64,000 nucleotides of DNA from Pseudomonas sp. GOM7 (GTDB taxonomy: Bacteria; Pseudomonadota; Gammaproteobacteria; Pseudomonadales; Pseudomonadaceae), in NCBI RefSeq assembly GCF_026723825.1, contig NZ_CP113519.1, positions 1,798,001-1,862,000 of the forward strand. Direction: 5' to 3'. The translations under genes and the position numbers were made by a program. Below are positions 61,579-64,000 of this stretch, one piece after another; positions within the stretch are counted from its first letter, which is position 1, and every line of letters begins with the position of its first letter. The notes under the pieces were generated by a model, which saw only the letters and a list, made by a program, of their open reading frames with translations, was not told where the DNA came from and did no database searches.

Positions 61579-64000
61579 ATGACTGACCTCGCCACGCTGC
61601 AGAACAACCTCGACCACGTGATGATAGCCGAGCGCCATCGCTTGCGCCGGCAGTTGCATGAGCTGCAGAAGCACCCCGACGAGGCCAAGCTGGCGCAGTG
61701 GCTGGAGCGTTTTCAGGCGTCCAGCGACAAGGTGGCGGCGCGGCGTAGCAGTATCCCGGCGATGCGCTATGACGATGCGCTGCCGATTGCCGCCAAGCGC
61801 GACGAGATCAAGGCCGCGCTGGAAAAGAGCCAGGTGGTGGTGATCGCCGGTGAGACCGGCTCGGGCAAGACCACGCAGTTGCCTAAGATCTGTCTGGAAA
61901 TCGGCCGGGGCGTGCATGGCTTGATTGGCCATACCCAGCCGCGCCGGCTGGCGGCGCGGAGTGTGGCGACGCGGGTGGCCGAGGAAATCGGCACGCCGCT
62001 GGGCGAGTTGGTCGGCTATCAGGTGCGTTTCGAGGATCAGAGCAAGGACGGCACGCTGATCAAGCTGATGACCGACGGCATCCTGCTCGCCGAAACCCAG
62101 CACGACCGCTTTCTGGAAAAGTACGACACGATCATCGTCGACGAGGCGCACGAACGCAGCCTCAATATCGATTTTTTGCTCGGCTACCTGAAGACTCTGC
62201 TGCCGCGTCGCCCGGATCTGAAGCTGATCATTACCTCGGCGACCATCGATCTGGAGCGTTTTTCCAAGCACTTCAACGACGCGCCGATCATCGAGGTGTC
62301 CGGTCGTACCTACCCAGTGGAAACCTGGTATCGCCCGCTGGCGGCCGAGGTGGACGAGGAGGGGGAGCGTCTGCTCGATGACCTGTCCATCGACCAGGGT
62401 ATTCTCGCCGCGCTGGACGAGATCGCCGAGCACGAGCGCAGCGTGGGCAAGCGCCCCGGCGACGTGCTGGTGTTCCTGCCCGGCGAGCGCGAGATTCGCG
62501 AGGCGGCGGAGGTGCTGCGCAAGGCCAATCTGCGCCACACCGAGGTGCTGCCGCTGTATGCGCGGCTGACGCCGGCCGAGCAGCAGAAGATTTTCGCGCC
62601 CATGGCCGGGCGCAAGATCGTGCTGGCCACTAACGTCGCCGAAACCTCGCTGACCGTGCCGGGCATCCGTTATGTGATCGACAGCGGCACCGCGCGCATC
62701 AGCCGTTACAGCTACCGCGCCAAGGTGCAGCGCCTGCCCATCGAGCCGGTGTCGCAGGCCAGCGCCAACCAGCGCAAGGGCCGTTGCGGGCGGGTCGAGC
62801 CGGGTATCTGCATTCGGCTGTACAGCGAGGAAGATTTCCTCGGGCGCCCGGAATTCACCGACCCGGAGATTCTGCGTACCAACCTGGCGGCGGTGATCCT
62901 GCAGATGCTGCACCTGCGCCTGGGCAGCATCGAGGACTTCCCCTTTATCGAGCCGCCAGACGGCAAGGCCATCAGCGACGGCTTCAACCTGTTGCAGGAG
63001 CTGTCGGCGGTCAACCGCGAAAGCCAGCTCACGCCCATTGGCCGGCAACTGGCGCGCCTGCCCATCGACCCGCGCCTGGGGCGCATGGTGCTGGAAGGCG
63101 CCAAGCAGGGCAGCCTGGAGGAAATCCTTATCGTCGCCGCCGCGCTGTCGGTGCAGGATCCGCGTGAGCGACCGATGGATCGCCAGCAGGCCGCCGACCA
63201 GGCCCATGCGCAGTGGAAGGATGTGGACTCGGACTTCGCCGCGCTGATCAACCTGTGGCGCGGCTTCGAGGAGAAACGCCAGGAGCTGGGCAGTAACCCG
63301 CTGCGCACCTGGTGCAAGAAGAACTTCCTCAACTATATGCGCCTGCGCGAGTGGCGCGACGCGCACCGGCAATTGGTGCTGATCGCGCGTGACCTGCAGT
63401 TGATGGGCAAAGGTGCAGGTAAGGTGGATAACGCGTCCGCCAAGGTGGATGGCTCCGGCCATCCACCCTACGAAAAGGCTCAAAACCCGGCACCGACCAA
63501 GGACACCCGCGTCAACGCCATCGCCCGCCAGCAGGCCGAGGCCAGCGAGGCGGCGGTGCGGGCGAAGAACTACGCTGCCGTGCACAAGGCGATTCTCGCC
63601 GGTCTGCTCAGCCAGATCGGCCAGAAGACCGAGGAGGGCGACTACCTCGGCGCGCGCCAGCGGCGTTTCTGGATTCACCCGTCCAGCGTGATCGGGCGCA
63701 AGAAGCCCAACTGGATCATGGCCGCTGAACTGGTGGAAACCACCAAGCTGTTCGCCCGTATGGTGGCGAAGATCGAGCCGGACTGGATCGAGCCACTGGC
63801 GGCGCATCTGGTGAAGAAGAACCATCTTGAACCGCATTGGGAGAAGAAGCGCGGCCAGGTGGTGGCCTACGAGCAGGTCACCCTGTACGGCATGATCATC
63901 GTCGGTCGCCGCCCGGTGCATTACGGCCCCATCGACCCGCCGGTGGCGCGCGAGATGTTCATTCGCGAGGGCCTGGTGCGTGGCGAGATCAACAGCCGCG
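61579..64000 (+). CDS. hrpA: ATP-dependent RNA helicase HrpA, N-terminal part (cut by window edge)
   Basis: DEAH-box helicase of about 1300 residues, of which about 807 are visible. GETGSGKTTQ (motif I), DEAHERS (motif II), SAT in TSATIDLERF (motif III), TNVAETSLTVPG (motif V) and QRKGRCGR (motif VI) are present in order. HrpA rescues stalled ribosomes and processes mRNA. Residues about 611-634 appear to be encoded by an in-frame palindromic repeat, an insertion between the helicase core and the segment KNYAAVHKAILAGLLSQIGQ. The start follows a CCAG sequence, with a weak ribosome site. Confidence 0.93.
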   Translation, partial: MTDLATLQNNLDHVMIAERHRLRRQLHELQKHPDEAKLAQWLERFQASSDKVAARRSSIPAMRYDDALPIAAKRDEIKAALEKSQVVVIAGETGSGKTTQLPKICLEIGRGVHGLIGHTQPRRLAARSVATRVAEEIGTPLGELVGYQVRFEDQSKDGTLIKLMTDGILLAETQHDRFLEKYDTIIVDEAHERSLNIDFLLGYLKTLLPRRPDLKLIITSATIDLERFSKHFNDAPIIEVSGRTYPVETWYRPLAAEVDEEGERLLDDLSIDQGILAALDEIAEHERSVGKRPGDVLVFLPGEREIREAAEVLRKANLRHTEVLPLYARLTPAEQQKIFAPMAGRKIVLATNVAETSLTVPGIRYVIDSGTARISRYSYRAKVQRLPIEPVSQASANQRKGRCGRVEPGICIRLYSEEDFLGRPEFTDPEILRTNLAAVILQMLHLRLGSIEDFPFIEPPDGKAISDGFNLLQELSAVNRESQLTPIGRQLARLPIDPRLGRMVLEGAKQGSLEEILIVAAALSVQDPRERPMDRQQAADQAHAQWKDVDSDFAALINLWRGFEEKRQELGSNPLRTWCKKNFLNYMRLREWRDAHRQLVLIARDLQLMGKGAGKVDNASAKVDGSGHPPYEKAQNPAPTKDTRVNAIARQQAEASEAAVRAKNYAAVHKAILAGLLSQIGQKTEEGDYLGARQRRFWIHPSSVIGRKKPNWIMAAELVETTKLFARMVAKIEPDWIEPLAAHLVKKNHLEPHWEKKRGQVVAYEQVTLYGMIIVGRRPVHYGPIDPPVAREMFIREGLVRGEINSR
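63412..63483 (+). repeat. GTAGGGTGGAT-family repeat inserted in frame in hrpA
   Basis: GGTGGATGG (63444-63452), CTCCGG and CCATCCACC (63459-63467) form a perfect 9-bp stem followed by CTACG. This is the same family as 29408, 51767 and 54455. It is translated as AGKVDNASAKVDGSGHPPYE without breaking the frame. Confidence 0.72.

Noticed and set aside
61236..61586. 116-codon plus-strand frame between the effector and hrpA
   Set aside because: It has no recognisable domain, no good ribosome site, and its second half is the dispersed repeat.
61426..63921. 831-codon frame antisense to hrpA
   Set aside because: Same shadow effect; the sense strand carries all DEAH helicase motifs.

Overview
This window is a high-GC gammaproteobacterial chromosome segment that reads as Pseudomonas. 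The pobA, pcaQHG-pcaR, benRABCDKEF, pcaIJFBDC, metR/metE, ttcA, fadD2/fadD1 and codB-pucR-codA arrangements are Pseudomonas-like, and REP-type palindromes are abundant. I would not go beyond the genus with confidence; the gene order fits the mendocina/alcaligenes side of it.

1-23.1 kb is an aromatic-acid catabolism supercluster. pobA makes protocatechuate from 4-hydroxybenzoate. A chemoreceptor and the AraC regulator pobR follow, then pcaQ and pcaHG (ring cleavage) and pcaR. benR and benABCD turn benzoate into catechol, with transporters benK, benE and a BenF-like porin. pcaIJF, pcaB, pcaD and pcaC complete the beta-ketoadipate route to succinyl-CoA and acetyl-CoA. Control sites are readable: a PcaQ palindrome before pcaH, three PcaR-type sites, and two BenR/XylS direct repeats before benA. 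No catBCA and no pcaK are present.

23.3-54 kb is mostly core metabolism: metR/metE, a Yip1 membrane protein, a DnaJ-related protein, ttcA, a DAHP synthase preceded by what looks like an aromatic-amino-acid attenuator, a Tag-like glycosylase, pirin, YegS, CheV, a MOSC protein, codB-pucR-codA, phaJ/lipase divergent from fadD2-fadD1, two efflux-type transporters with a MarR regulator, an SDR/NTF2 pair with a LysR regulator, and a TetR-YciI-Tag-AhpD group.

54.6-61.5 kb is accessory DNA. It holds a small-gene cluster with a C4-like antisense RNA arrangement, an IS110 transposase, and an AT-rich three-gene operon on the minus strand: a nuclease-like effector, a middle component and an SMC/Rad50-like ATPase with a zinc hook. 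I read it as an ABC-three-component (Lamassu-like) anti-phage system. It lies between two copies of a dispersed repeat, just before hrpA, which runs off the right edge.

Throughout, several families of palindromic repeats sit between genes, inside operons, over stop codons, and twice in frame inside genes (the Tag-like glycosylase and hrpA).
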